DNA of 36,951 nucleotides from Acidobacteriota bacterium (GCA_003225295.1 QHYZ01000123.1:1-36951), one strand, 5' to 3'; numbered from the stretch's first letter, positions 18,469 through 26,954 are shown. Notes: generated from the letters alone by a model not told the origin. Program-made: numbers and translations.

Positions 18469-18885
18469 ATCTATCTTCATCCATCGTGTCGGTCATACGG
18501 ACCAGCGCGAGCGTTCTTAAGTGCGCCCAACCTTTGTGAATTGCTGTAGGCACTGCAAATCCCTTAAGTTTGTGCGGTTCTTCCCCTAAATTTTTAAACA
18601 GCCCAAAAACATTTTTGCTTCCAGGCACTAGACGTCCACTCACGCGCAGTGCCGCCCACGCAATCTACCCGTTAACCATCACAACTCCACCGAGATTTGT
18701 TGTCCCTCCCGAAAATCACGAATCGACTTCAAAATCGGACCAGTAACAATGTGAAGCTCGCGCACTGCCAAAATGTGGACGGGGCACAAGAATATGCAGC
18801 CGTGAGAATTGCGAAGGAGGGATAACTCCCATCTGCTCAGATATTTCGAGATCTTCGGGAGGCACAGTTGGCTCTGGCCGCCCGC
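18469..18885. other. Intergenic stretch with a solo IS-end-like motif
   Basis: No gene is supported between the converging SelA-like gene and the minus-strand operon. It contains copy M1 of the 44-bp motif at 18824-18867. Confidence 0.5.
18824..18867 (+). repeat. 44-bp motif, solo copy M1
   Basis: Begins AACTCCC and ends CGGGAGGCACAG, with ATATTTCGAGATCTTC in the middle. The same 44-base motif, about 80 percent identical, occurs at 26437-26480 and 27741-27784, where it lies next to IS integrase remnants. Here no integrase piece is present. CTCCC and GGGAG at its ends can pair. Confidence 0.75.
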
Positions 18886-20364
18886 TCAGCCCCGCCGCTT
18901 ACATTGCTCAGTTTTTCGCGGCCGCGCTTGCTGCAGCGCTTTCGATCCGAGACTCAAGATCACGCGCCCGCCAATCGTAAGGTCAGGTACTACAAACTCC
19001 GTAAATCCATCACGGTATGACGGCGTCAGAACCTCGCAACAACCGCGTTCCGGGCTGGCGAACCGCACCGACCCAAGCTCCCCTTTCACCTGCACTTGCA
19101 CTTGCAGCAACTCCTGCGCATAATTCACCAGCTCGATTACGGTTTCGTCCGTCTTTTCTCCTTGGTAGGCCGCCACTAAGGTTGTCAGGGAATTCCACAG
19201 GCTGACGGGAACGCTTTGCTTCGCCATCAACCGACGAATGTCCCGCGCAAACGTTTCAGGATCGCTGACAGCTTCTCCCAGTTCGATGACGCGTCCCTTC
19301 CCCACAGGATAGGAAACGGAGTGCGCATTCGTCTTCGCCGGAGGCGAAGTCTGCCACGGATAAGACCCGGGCAGGTTTACGAGCACGGCGATCCCGCCCC
19401 GCTCGGCGAATTCCGCGATTGCTTGAATCTGCGTCGCATCGGGGTTGGCAAACACAACCAGGATGTCAAACGCTTCAAAATTCTTCGCGTCTCGTTCCGT
19501 GGATGCCGCCAGCACCCGGAATGCAATGTTGTGGCGGGCCATCAAGTTGAGCGCTTCGTAAGAAGAGTCGTAGTCGCCCGTCAAAACGGCGACGCGAGGC
19601 GCAATTTCCAGGGCTTCGTCGCGCCGGGCGAGCGCATAAAACTCCAGGTACACCTTCACTTGCCGCCAATTTTTCAGCGCTTCTGCGTCGCCCCTCGCCA
19701 GTGCCCGCTGTTGGTTCTCCGGGATTTCCAGAAGCAGGTCCGCGTGAAATGCGCGTGCTTCGGCTACAGCCAACGCGTAGTCGCTCGGGCTTGGTCCCTG
19801 CTTTTGCTGCAAAGGATCAGACAAGTCCCAGGAAAAGGTGTAGAACGGAGGCTGGTTTGGGTCGAAGGCCCGCGCGAAGCGCACCAGCGGCAAGTTCGAA
19901 TCCACCCACGGCTGCGAAGTGGGGCTGGACACCTGCAAAATTCCATCCCGCTTGAACACCAGCCACCCTTTCATGTCCGGCTGTTTTCCTCTCGCGTCGA
20001 GCACCAGAATCCGAAGCTTCGGAGCTGTGTTCTGCACTTTTTGGAGCACGCCCTCTGCAGTGGCTCGCTCTCCGGGCGCCAGTCTCAGAATGACGCCCGC
20101 GACGGCTGCGTTCCGAACCGCCTCTGCGACGGTCGGCAGCGAAGCCGTCGTAGACTCCACGTAGCAGCGATAACCTTGTTTGCGGGCCGTTTCAAGCAGG
20201 CTCTTCGCATCTTCATTCCAGGGAATTACGATGTCGCTCATCCCCAGTGTTTCTGCTGACGGCATCTCGCCCACAGTCCAACGCACGCGGACTTCGCCTC
20301 GTACCGAAAGAGGCAGCGCCACGCAAATCCACAACAACGGTAGGAATCGCCTGCACGGTGTCAT
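18886..20364 (-). CDS. Secreted protein of unknown function, possible glycosidase-like fold
   Basis: 492 residues with a signal peptide (FLPLLWICVALPLSVRGE). No catalytic motif is recognised. The N-terminal half alternates beta and alpha elements like a TIM barrel (DIVIPWNEDAKSLLETARKQ, RILVLDARGKQPDMKGWLVF). The middle resembles a GATase-like domain (VAVLTGDYDSSYEALNLM, FDILVVFANPD, FAERGGIAVLVNLPG). The C terminus is beta-rich. That order recalls beta-galactosidase-like proteins, but this is inference. It is the last gene of a four-gene operon; its ATG overlaps the ApbE stop as ATGA. Partner genes encode a flavin transferase, a propeller and a DUF362 protein. Confidence 0.75.
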   Translation of the reverse strand: MTPCRRFLPLLWICVALPLSVRGEVRVRWTVGEMPSAETLGMSDIVIPWNEDAKSLLETARKQGYRCYVESTTASLPTVAEAVRNAAVAGVILRLAPGERATAEGVLQKVQNTAPKLRILVLDARGKQPDMKGWLVFKRDGILQVSSPTSQPWVDSNLPLVRFARAFDPNQPPFYTFSWDLSDPLQQKQGPSPSDYALAVAEARAFHADLLLEIPENQQRALARGDAEALKNWRQVKVYLEFYALARRDEALEIAPRVAVLTGDYDSSYEALNLMARHNIAFRVLAASTERDAKNFEAFDILVVFANPDATQIQAIAEFAERGGIAVLVNLPGSYPWQTSPPAKTNAHSVSYPVGKGRVIELGEAVSDPETFARDIRRLMAKQSVPVSLWNSLTTLVAAYQGEKTDETVIELVNYAQELLQVQVQVKGELGSVRFASPERGCCEVLTPSYRDGFTEFVVPDLTIGGRVILSLGSKALQQARPRKTEQCKRRG

Positions 20365-21437
20365 TCCGTTTTCCTTCGATCAGTTGACCCACAACTGCTC
20401 TTCCCCGAACTCGTTTCAGCGTTTTTCCGCACGTTTGTGCCCACGACAATCTGCGGACCACCGGAGGCGACTTCGATTTGGCCTTCGGGCGATAACCAGA
20501 TCGCCGCCGCGTCCGCTATACTCTTCACCATGGGTTTTCCCTTTTCCGGCCCAACCAGCAGCAAGGTCGTTGATAGCGCATCGGAGGCGGTGCCGGTCTT
20601 CGCCACAAGGCTCAGGGCGACATTTGTCTTCAACGGCTGGCCCGTCTGCGGATCGATGATATGTCCGGCCCAATCGTTCCCGAGCAGGCTTGCCGGAGTC
20701 TGCTCCGAGGTTGAAACGCTGTTGTCGCAAAGCAGCACTTGAGGATCCACGCGGCTCGAAGGGTCCCGCAGATGCACCAGCCAACCAGGCTTTCCGGGCG
20801 GCGCGCCTAGCCCGTAAATAGTGCTTTGCCCCGCGTTGATCAATGCGCTCTCGATCCCGTAGGAGCGCAGCATGTCCGCCGCTCGGTCCACGGCGTATCC
20901 TTTTCCGATGGATCCCAGGTCGATGCGCATGCAGGACGAGTGAAATTCCACCCGGTCCGGCGGCAGCAACTGGATTTTCTGATAGCCTACGCAATCGCGC
21001 AGCTTTTCCAGCTCTTCTGCGGGAGCCGCCCGTTCGGCGCGCAATGCCGCTTTCCACACGTCCACGAGCGGTCCCACGGTGATGTCGAATTGCCCGTCGG
21101 AGAGTCTCGAGTATTTCATCGACTCTCGAATCGCCTCATACAAGTCACGCGAGACCGTCTCTGCATGAAAATGCCCGTTGCGATTCAACCGGCTGAGGTC
21201 GCTCTCCGGTTTGTAATTGCTCATCACGCCATCGAGGCGCACGATTTCGTTCAGTGCTTTGTCGAGCGCCTCCGAAGCATGGTCCGGCGATGGATCGTAA
21301 GCAACAATTTCGTACACCGTGCCCATGATGTACTTCTTTTTGTGGACCAGAGGCGTCCCCGACTGCGGATCTTTCGCGAAGACCGGGGAAAAGCAGCCCA
21401 GAATCAGCGCGGCCCCCAGTCCGCTATTCCAGCGCAT
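20361..21437 (-). CDS. apbE: ApbE-family FAD:protein FMN transferase
   Basis: 358 residues from the ATG at 21437 (GGAGG eight bases upstream, inside the end of the propeller gene). An N-terminal signal-like helix (LGAALILGCFSPVFA) places it outside the cytoplasm. ApbE features are KKKYIMGTVYEIVAY at the start, LSRLNRNG, the FAD-site region MRIDLGSIGKGYAVDRA, and HIIDPQTGQPL toward the end with the metal-site region TASDALSTTLLLVG. ApbE attaches FMN to a Thr/Ser in acceptor proteins. No obvious acceptor motif (SGAT/TGAT-like) is seen in the operon. The usual N-x-GG near the middle reads NAGQS here, a variation worth noting. Confidence 0.93.
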   Translation of the reverse strand: MRWNSGLGAALILGCFSPVFAKDPQSGTPLVHKKKYIMGTVYEIVAYDPSPDHASEALDKALNEIVRLDGVMSNYKPESDLSRLNRNGHFHAETVSRDLYEAIRESMKYSRLSDGQFDITVGPLVDVWKAALRAERAAPAEELEKLRDCVGYQKIQLLPPDRVEFHSSCMRIDLGSIGKGYAVDRAADMLRSYGIESALINAGQSTIYGLGAPPGKPGWLVHLRDPSSRVDPQVLLCDNSVSTSEQTPASLLGNDWAGHIIDPQTGQPLKTNVALSLVAKTGTASDALSTTLLLVGPEKGKPMVKSIADAAAIWLSPEGQIEVASGGPQIVVGTNVRKNAETSSGKSSCGSTDRRKTE

Positions 21438-22488
21438 AGACCTCACCTCCGTTGCCCGCCACGTAGACTACTCCCTCGGCAATCACCGGCGCTCCTTGAA
21501 CCGAGCCACCCGGCCCGGCGCGCCAGAGCAATTTTCCCGTCGCTGCGTCCAGCGCCAGCGTTCCCCATGACTGCACATATACCACGCCTTCGCTGAAAAC
21601 CGGCGGCGCCGTGATCACTTCGCCGGCTCTCGTCTTCCACTTCAGTTCGCCCGTCTTGACGGCCAAGGCATACAGGAAACCGTCCTTGCTTCCGATATAC
21701 GCAACATCGTCTGCGACGGCCGGCGAGGAGGAAATCCCCAATCCCGTTTCATACTTCCAGAGAACCGCGCCACTGTTTGCGTCCAGCGCGTAAACAAAAA
21801 AATCCTCTGATCCGAACAAAAGGGTTCCGCCAACCAACGCGGGCGAGGAATCAATGCCGTTTCCGGTCAACACGCTCCACTGCATCTTCCCGGTTGCCGC
21901 ATTGAGACTGTGAGCGTGTCCATCGCCGCAGCCGACATAAATGCTCCTTTCGGCGGCATACGCGGTCGAATATACGCGCCCGCCGAGCGCTTGCTTCCAG
22001 CGCAGCTTTCCCGTCCTGGCGTCCGCGGCGTAAAGATGTCCGTCGGCGCTTCCGAAGTACGCGGTTCCCTGGCGTACCACTGGCGAGGCCCATACTTCGC
22101 CTCCGGTGCTCGCTTCCCAGAGTTTCGTTCCGGAATCCTGATGCACGGCATACACTTTCCCGTCGTCGCAGCCGAACAGCACCTTTTCCTGGAAGCGGGA
22201 AGGCGTGGAGTAAATTTGTTTTGGGGCAGCGAAATTCCATTTCTCCCGCCCTGTTTCCACGTCGATCGCATGCAGCTTTCCCAACAGGGAAGCCGCATAC
22301 AAAGTGGAGCCATGCAAAACGGGCGCGGAACGAATGGAACCACCGATGCGCGCTTGCCAGCGAGCGCGCGAGGGTGGCGCGATAGGCGGTGCTCCTTGCC
22401 CACCGGCCCTCGTATTGTCCTGCAGCAGCGTGACCCATTCGGTTTCCGCTGGAGACGTCGCCGCGAATGCCGCTGTCTCTTTGCTCAT
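21424..22488 (-). CDS. PQQ-like beta-propeller repeat protein
   Basis: 354 residues made of seven or eight repeats of the pattern GxLYAxDAxTGxxxWxxxxG (for example GKLHAIDVETGREKWNF, GHLYAADARTGKLRWK, DFFVYALDANSGAVLWKY). This is the PQQ-like/BamB-type propeller. No clear signal peptide is seen at the N terminus, although neighbours are exported. It may lack PQQ altogether, since most such repeats are structural. It starts four bases after the DUF362 stop and overlaps the ApbE start, so the three are translationally linked. Role probably protein binding or scaffold for the operon's redox unit; inferred. Confidence 0.85.
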   Translation of the reverse strand: MSKETAAFAATSPAETEWVTLLQDNTRAGGQGAPPIAPPSRARWQARIGGSIRSAPVLHGSTLYAASLLGKLHAIDVETGREKWNFAAPKQIYSTPSRFQEKVLFGCDDGKVYAVHQDSGTKLWEASTGGEVWASPVVRQGTAYFGSADGHLYAADARTGKLRWKQALGGRVYSTAYAAERSIYVGCGDGHAHSLNAATGKMQWSVLTGNGIDSSPALVGGTLLFGSEDFFVYALDANSGAVLWKYETGLGISSSPAVADDVAYIGSKDGFLYALAVKTGELKWKTRAGEVITAPPVFSEGVVYVQSWGTLALDAATGKLLWRAGPGGSVQGAPVIAEGVVYVAGNGGEVYALE

Positions 22489-22492
22489 CGCG

Positions 22493-23656
22493 TCAGCCCA
22501 TCAGCAACTGGCGATGATCGATCTTCTTCAGATCGGATTCTCCGAGCCCGAGCTTGCCGGCGACCGCGATGTGCCCCGGCTGGCGGTAAAAGAGGTTCTT
22601 GTTCGCGTCCTGGTAAAACTCACCGTTATTCGAGGTGATGCTCTTGGGATTGCGTTCCCATACCGAGGGCGCACCCTCTGTCTGCCGCTTCTTCTCGATC
22701 AGGTCCAGCTCGATCGTGTCCGTGGCCACCGGATCCGTGCTCACCAGCAGGATTCCCGCTTGATAAATAAAACTCTGGTTTTGCGTCAACGGCCCGCCAT
22801 GCCAGACCATGCGCGTTCCGTCCATGATGTTCAGCACTGTCTTGGAGCGCAGCGGCTCGACCGAGCACATCACACCGATCAGGGGATTGGTGAACGAAAA
22901 TGGGGCGCGATGCGAACGAGCTACGTTGTTAAACGTGCCGTAGCCAACATTCTTCAGGCACCCGGTCACGCCGGAAGCGGAATGGTCTTTCAATGTGGGG
23001 ACATTAATGATTTTGTCCACTTGGCGGGCAACGACGCTCGCCATGTACGACCTGGTTTCCCACTCGCCGAAAAAATCGGCCTGGCAATAAATCTCCGCAT
23101 CGTAGCCCGAAGCATCCAGCCGGTCGTCCTGGACGCCAAGCACGCGGATTCCCGGCGGCATCAGCACCTGGTAGCCCCCCATGTCCATCTCATAGCCAAA
23201 GCGGTCATAGACCACGATGTTTCTCGCGGGTACCCCGGCCGACTGAACAGCGTTGATGATTTCGCGCACCAGTTCCGGGGAGGAACAACATGCCGGCGCT
23301 CCCGAAGGATTGATTTTGATTCCCACCACATCTTTCGGTTCGACGAACTTCGCCCACGCGGCTCGGGCCGAGGATTCTCCCGTCAGTTCCCTCATTCCCC
23401 GTTCCAGCATCTGCCGCACGATGGGTTGCGATACGCGGTTCCCCGCGATCGAGCGGTGGTCGGACAATTCCACGACCCGCCCCGGGTACAATCCAGGCAT
23501 TCCCAGCGGCGATCGTTTCGCGAGCGGCGCTTCGCGCACATCGATAGGAGGAGGCGGCGGAATCTTGACTTCGTCGTCGTACGCCAGCGCATCCATGCCA
23601 CCGAGAAACAACGCTGCGCCCACACAGGTACGCTTTACAAAGGTCCTTCGATCCAT
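22493..23656 (-). CDS. DUF362 protein with Tat signal
   Basis: 387 residues from ATG 23656. The N terminus MDRRTFVKRTCVGAALFLGG is a Tat signal, implying export folded with a cofactor. DUF362 features: GIKINPSGAPACCSSPELV, NIVVYDRFG, INVPTLKDHSASGVTGCLKN and DPVATDTIELDLIEK. DUF362 is uncharacterised; some members carry ferredoxin domains, but none is visible here. An in-frame extension to 23761 is possible but would bury the Tat motif. It is the first gene of the operon. Family members in related bacteria often sit near ApbE genes, which supports a shared redox system; that statement is general recall, not a search result. Confidence 0.87.
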   Translation of the reverse strand: MDRRTFVKRTCVGAALFLGGMDALAYDDEVKIPPPPPIDVREAPLAKRSPLGMPGLYPGRVVELSDHRSIAGNRVSQPIVRQMLERGMRELTGESSARAAWAKFVEPKDVVGIKINPSGAPACCSSPELVREIINAVQSAGVPARNIVVYDRFGYEMDMGGYQVLMPPGIRVLGVQDDRLDASGYDAEIYCQADFFGEWETRSYMASVVARQVDKIINVPTLKDHSASGVTGCLKNVGYGTFNNVARSHRAPFSFTNPLIGVMCSVEPLRSKTVLNIMDGTRMVWHGGPLTQNQSFIYQAGILLVSTDPVATDTIELDLIEKKRQTEGAPSVWERNPKSITSNNGEFYQDANKNLFYRQPGHIAVAGKLGLGESDLKKIDHRQLLMG

Positions 23657-24011
23657 AGCTTGGTCAGGTCTCCGCAATTCCCTTCCGCCAAAGAAGCGTA
23701 CTATCACCGTCTCTCGAATTGCCAGCACCGTCCGAAAGATTTTTTCCCGTCGGAGTGACAACGCCCTTGCGACGGAGTAGACCTTCGATTCATTCTCCCT
23801 TGTCCGTGATTAATTTCGGGAGTTTTTGCGACCGGCTTCTCTAATGAAGTCAGTTCAAGGTTGAACACCTGCGGACTATTAGCATTTGAGCCGCCGCAGG
23901 TTATTCGATTCATTCCGCTGTGGCCGCGTCCGCGACGCTCCAAGTAGCAGGGAGCGCGTTACCGGAGGGTCTGATGAACACTTGCCGCCTCGCTCTGTTA
24001 CGTCTTGATGA
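23657..24011. other. Intergenic stretch, no gene supported
   Basis: About 350 bases upstream of the DUF362 operon. It should hold that operon's promoter. No convincing promoter pair, hairpin or reading frame was found. The FUSC remnant begins at its right edge. Confidence 0.45.
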
Positions 24012-24975
24012 ATGCGATCGCATGGAGGGTATCAGCACCTGCATGGTGACCTGCGCAATGACATCTCTGAGCAGCGTGGGTTCCTCACGGCAAAAACAGA
24101 TCCTCCGGATCACTGGGGCTATGGTGGGCGGTATACTCTGTGGTATAGTAGCTCAGGTCTTCATCATTCCAGGGCTGGACACGATCAGCGGATTCGCAAC
24201 GTTATTTGTGTTGGTCACATTCATCGCGGCCTGGTTTGCCACCAGCAGCTCACGACTCTCGTACTTCGGTCTCCAAATGGCGTTAGCTTTTTATCTGGTC
24301 CACTTACAGGAGTTTTCACCGCAGACCAGTCTAACGGCAGGCCGCGACCGAGTCGCGGGGATAGCCCTGGGACTCCTGGCTATGTGGCTCGTATTTGACA
24401 CGTTAGGTGCAAAATCGGCAGTAATCATGACGGACACGTTCGCTCGCAACCTCGACCTCCTGGCGGAACAGGCAATCCCGTGGCGGGACGGAAAACCTGC
24501 CGACGTAGCACGGCTTCGCGCACTGCAGTCTCAAATCAGCCAAAACTTTGCTCAGGCCAACGCGCAGGCGGATGCGGTTCTCTTTGAAATAGGTCCATTG
24601 CGGCAGATGAAATTGGCGCAGCGAAGGCGCCTCCTTGATTTGCAGCCAGGCTCAGATCGACCTTCTTCGTAGAGATTGCTCTGCTTCAGTACAGGATCAC
24701 GATGCAACCCCAAGCGGTTGACACTCCAGGATTCTCGAAGCTCAGAAGGCATTTGACGAACACGCAAGCGCCGCGCTAAGAAGACTTGCTCAAGCATTTC
24801 GATCGGGTGAGGTGTCCGGCCCTCCAGATAAGGATGAGTTCATATCAAGAGCGATTAGAGACGGCGGTGCGAGCCCAGAAAAATGCTCAGACCGCGCGAA
24901 CGGATGTTCTCCTGATCCTGTTCTCGCATCTCAGCGCGCTACTCGACACCCTGCAGTCGGATAGTGCCTTCTTTC
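24012..24975 (+). pseudogene. FUSC/AaeB-type efflux membrane protein, remnant
   Basis: Sequence from GISTCMVTCAMTSLSSVGSS onward, with SRQKQILRITGAMVGGI, GFATLFVLVTFIAAWFATSS and YFGLQMALAFYLVHLQEF, is the C-terminal membrane half of a fusaric-acid-resistance (FUSC/AaeB) efflux protein. The N-terminal 300 or so residues are missing. After LLDLQP the frame is lost but homology continues in other frames: VEIALLQYR, ILEAQKAFDEHASAAL, then LETAVRAQKNAQTARTDVLLILFSHLSALLDTL. At least three shifts are needed, two of them one-base deletions. Clearly non-functional. It runs directly into a permease fragment. Confidence 0.8.
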
Positions 24976-24984
24976 AAGATGACC

Positions 24985-25362
24985 GGCTGACATCTCCAGG
25001 GAAATCGAAGGTTGCCGGGCGGCTTCAGCCGGGAGCGACGCAAGCGCGGGCGCAAGCAGAACTTGACTTGATTCACCGCCGTCTGCTGGAGCAGCAACTT
25101 TTGGAAGTGGAGCAACCGGGTCAAAGAACGCAGCAATTTGTTCGCGAGAGCCATCTGGTGCTGCGGCCTGCGCAGAACGGGCTGACCAGTGGCTTGCGTG
25201 AACAATATGCGTTGCCCTGAAATTGCTAATGGCGATCGCCGCGGGAGTGCTGCTAGTCGCCTGCGCCAACCTTGCGAACTTGTTGCTGGCGCGTGCTTCT
25301 ACTCGCCGGCGTGAGATCGCGGTGCGCTTAGGATTGGGGGCCGCAAGAGGGCGTGTAATACT
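24985..25362 (+). pseudogene. ADOP/MacB-type permease, internal fragment
   Basis: GRLQPGATQARAQAELDLI, SHLVLRPAQNGL and then, one frame over, [40 protein letters not shown] (described in pieces) match the middle of acidobacterial FtsX/MacB-like permeases. A one-base deletion near 25215-25220 separates the two parts. The homology stops at GAARGRVI and changes abruptly to IS sequence, so the rest was lost to insertion. Its left side is fused to the FUSC remnant near 24960-24985 with no intergenic gap, indicating a deletion junction. Confidence 0.75.
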
Positions 25363-25374
25363 TGGATCCGTCGT

Positions 25375-25651
25375 GAATTTCACTCTTTTCCTTCAAAAGT
25401 GGCCGAAAATCTAGCATTTGTCTCCAAAATGTTTGCATCAGTCGCTCGATTTTCGCAAACGTAGCCTCAGGCCTCCAGGGGTTTACCTTATGAGATCGGC
25501 GTAATATTCTCTCTGTCCACCCTTGGAGGCAAGTAAGGAAGCGGCGCAATTGAAGCATTCGACTGAATTCATTGAAAAACAGAATTCCACCATAGTGCGT
25601 CAGACCCGCATGGCCAAAGGAGATTTCTATATTTCTAGGTGAATAGCGCAT
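25375..25651 (-). pseudogene. IS transposase remnant, perhaps IS1380-like
   Basis: Minus-strand frame from ATG 25651 begins MRYSPRNIEISFGHAGLTHY, then GGILFFNEFSRMLQLRRFL, resembling the N terminus of an IS1380-like transposase. After about 43 residues the sequence no longer resembles that enzyme's middle and ends within about 90 residues, so a large internal part is missing. It abuts the disrupted permease fragment on one side and a perfect palindrome just upstream of its start on the other. Family assignment is tentative. Confidence 0.45.
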
Positions 25652-25652
25652 G

Positions 25653-25689
25653 CTGACTAAATCCTAACAGACAGTTAGGATTTAGTCAG
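25653..25689. repeat. Perfect 16-bp inverted repeat, 5-base loop
   Basis: CTGACTAAATCCTAAC and GTTAGGATTTAGTCAG flank AGACA. It lies two bases upstream of the start of the IS transposase remnant. It is AT-rich and has no T-run after it, so it is more likely an IS end or binding palindrome than a terminator. Confidence 0.85.
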
Positions 25690-25750
25690 AAGCCGAAACT
25701 GTAAGGAAACGGCGTCAAATAAGGCGCAAAATCAAATTCACTACGGGTTT

Positions 25751-25968
25751 TCACGACGGATTCAGGTGATACGAATCCGGAATCGCTTCCAGCGGCACCG
25801 ACTGCCCGCCGCGACTCATGCGAACCAGGATGCGCCCAACGTTCAGATTGGGGTCCTCCGTCGAGATAAAAAAGACCTTTGTGGTGTACCCTGCCTGCCT
25901 TGCGCTCTCTAGCAAGTCCGTGTCGACGTGAGATCCTCAACCGCAAAGGAACGCCGCTCGCGTAACAT
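25751..25968 (-). pseudogene. Zeta-toxin-like kinase, remnant
   Basis: Minus-strand sequence RERRSFAVE, then one frame over DLLESARQAGYTTKVFFIST, EDPNLNVGRILVRMSRGGQS and VPLEAIPDSY resembles the centre of zeta-toxin/UDP-GlcNAc kinase-like proteins (AxxAGY-x-hhhhFhxTxDPxLNhxRhxxRhxxGGHxVP). In the family the GG is followed by His; here it is Gln. The Walker A N terminus is missing and one base is deleted near 25922-25930. Non-functional. No epsilon antitoxin is visible. Assignment by motif only. Confidence 0.5.
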
Positions 25969-26256
25969 CGCGCAGGGTTGGTGCCGAATAGGCGGAACCA
26001 CAGTTGGGAGGCCCTCTTTAAGGTGAGCTAAAACGTACCAACCTGGACGCAACATCGTCCGTTAAGAAATTGATGCCTGGGCTGTCGGTCCCTGGTGTGA
26101 AACTCGCGTTCAGATGTAAAACTGTCTCCGTCTTTGTCCAGGCCCAGTTCTTTGACGCTAAACTATTACTTATTGAGTTACTATAACGCTTCTATTAACC
26201 ATACGTTAATCGAGTGCGAGGCGAATCCAAGCCGCAGCGCAGAATAGTGCCTTCAG

Positions 26257-26480
26257 CAGGCGGTCGTCCGAGGTCAATTTTGGGCGCTTTCCTGGAGACC
26301 TCTGGAGCACGCCGATTTGATGGCGTAGAGCCAGGTTCTCGAGCCCGACGGAAGCACGCGACCGGAAGATCGAGGCCAAAGATGCGAGGAGTGTCGTGAG
26401 AAAAATGAGCAGCGGCTAGAATTATGCAGGAAATACAACTCCCGTCCCGTCAGATATTTCCAGATTTCCGGGAGGCACAG
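26257..26480 (-). mobile_element. IS integrase remnant, direct repeat copy A
   Basis: About 224 bp, closely matching 27563-27784 in the same orientation. On the minus strand it contains the 44-bp terminal motif, a short leader and the first 50 or so codons of an rve-type integrase (LIFLTTLLA, RSRASVGLENLALRHQIGVL). The coding part then diverges. It lies on the left of the toxin-antitoxin pair. Confidence 0.75.
26437..26480 (+). repeat. 44-bp motif, copy M2
   Basis: Begins AACTCCCGTCCCGTCAGATA and ends CGGGAGGCACAG. It lies at the outer end of IS remnant copy A, in the place expected of an IS terminus upstream of its integrase start. Confidence 0.75.
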
Positions 26481-26531
26481 GCGATTTCCCTGATTACCAA
26501 TCCAGAACTCAGCAGTGGGAAGGTGTTTGGA

Positions 26532-26954
26532 CTACACGCTCAGAATCGCAAGACGAGGAAAAGCAGCTCGGTACAAATGATCATCCAAGGTCAGAAGCCG
26601 GAACCCATGGTGCAATGCGTGAGCCCCGATGAGGAAGTCGGCAAGAATTCGGCGCGGGCCGGAGTCCCGCTGTGTTCTTCGGCGAGCAACGTACTGTTGG
26701 AAGGCACGGCCCGCAACGCGCCAAGTGGCTTCATTGAGATTCCAGTCCACCGCGATGCCTGTTTCTTTGCAGAAGGAATCAAGGAAGGCCTCCGACCTAC
26801 CGGGGGCGGCAAGAAGCTCCGCGAAGACCGGCGCAGCAACAACTAGGCTGCCCCGAGCCAAAGCGGTATCAAGTGCCGAACGAGCCTGAGTGTTCAAAGT
26901 GTCGTCCTTATTCCAGAGGGCGACGAGAACATTGCTGTCGATCGCGGTGGTCAT
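26532..26954 (-). CDS. PIN-domain toxin, VapC-like
   Basis: 140 residues. The first acidic residue of the PIN active site is in AIDSNVLVALW. A conserved Glu lies in APVFAELLAAPG, and the later Asp residues in ILADFLIGAHAL and LLTLDDHLYRAAFP. All four acidic positions expected of a metal-dependent ribonuclease are present, so it looks active. The ATG overlaps the antitoxin TGA as ATGA. VapC toxins typically cleave tRNA or rRNA when the antitoxin is lost. The pair lies between two directly repeated IS remnants, suggesting horizontal arrival. Confidence 0.9.
   Translation of the reverse strand: MTTAIDSNVLVALWNKDDTLNTQARSALDTALARGSLVVAAPVFAELLAAPGRSEAFLDSFCKETGIAVDWNLNEATWRVAGRAFQQYVARRRTQRDSGPRRILADFLIGAHALHHGFRLLTLDDHLYRAAFPRLAILSV

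Noticed and set aside
19216-20259. A 347-codon frame opposite the secreted-protein gene
   Set aside because: It lies wholly antisense to a better-supported gene with signal peptide and operon overlap; its arginine/histidine-rich composition is typical of a GC-rich shadow frame.
22304-23758. A 484-codon frame opposite the DUF362 gene
   Set aside because: Antisense to a gene with clear Tat signal and DUF362 motifs, and His/Arg-rich; rejected as a shadow.
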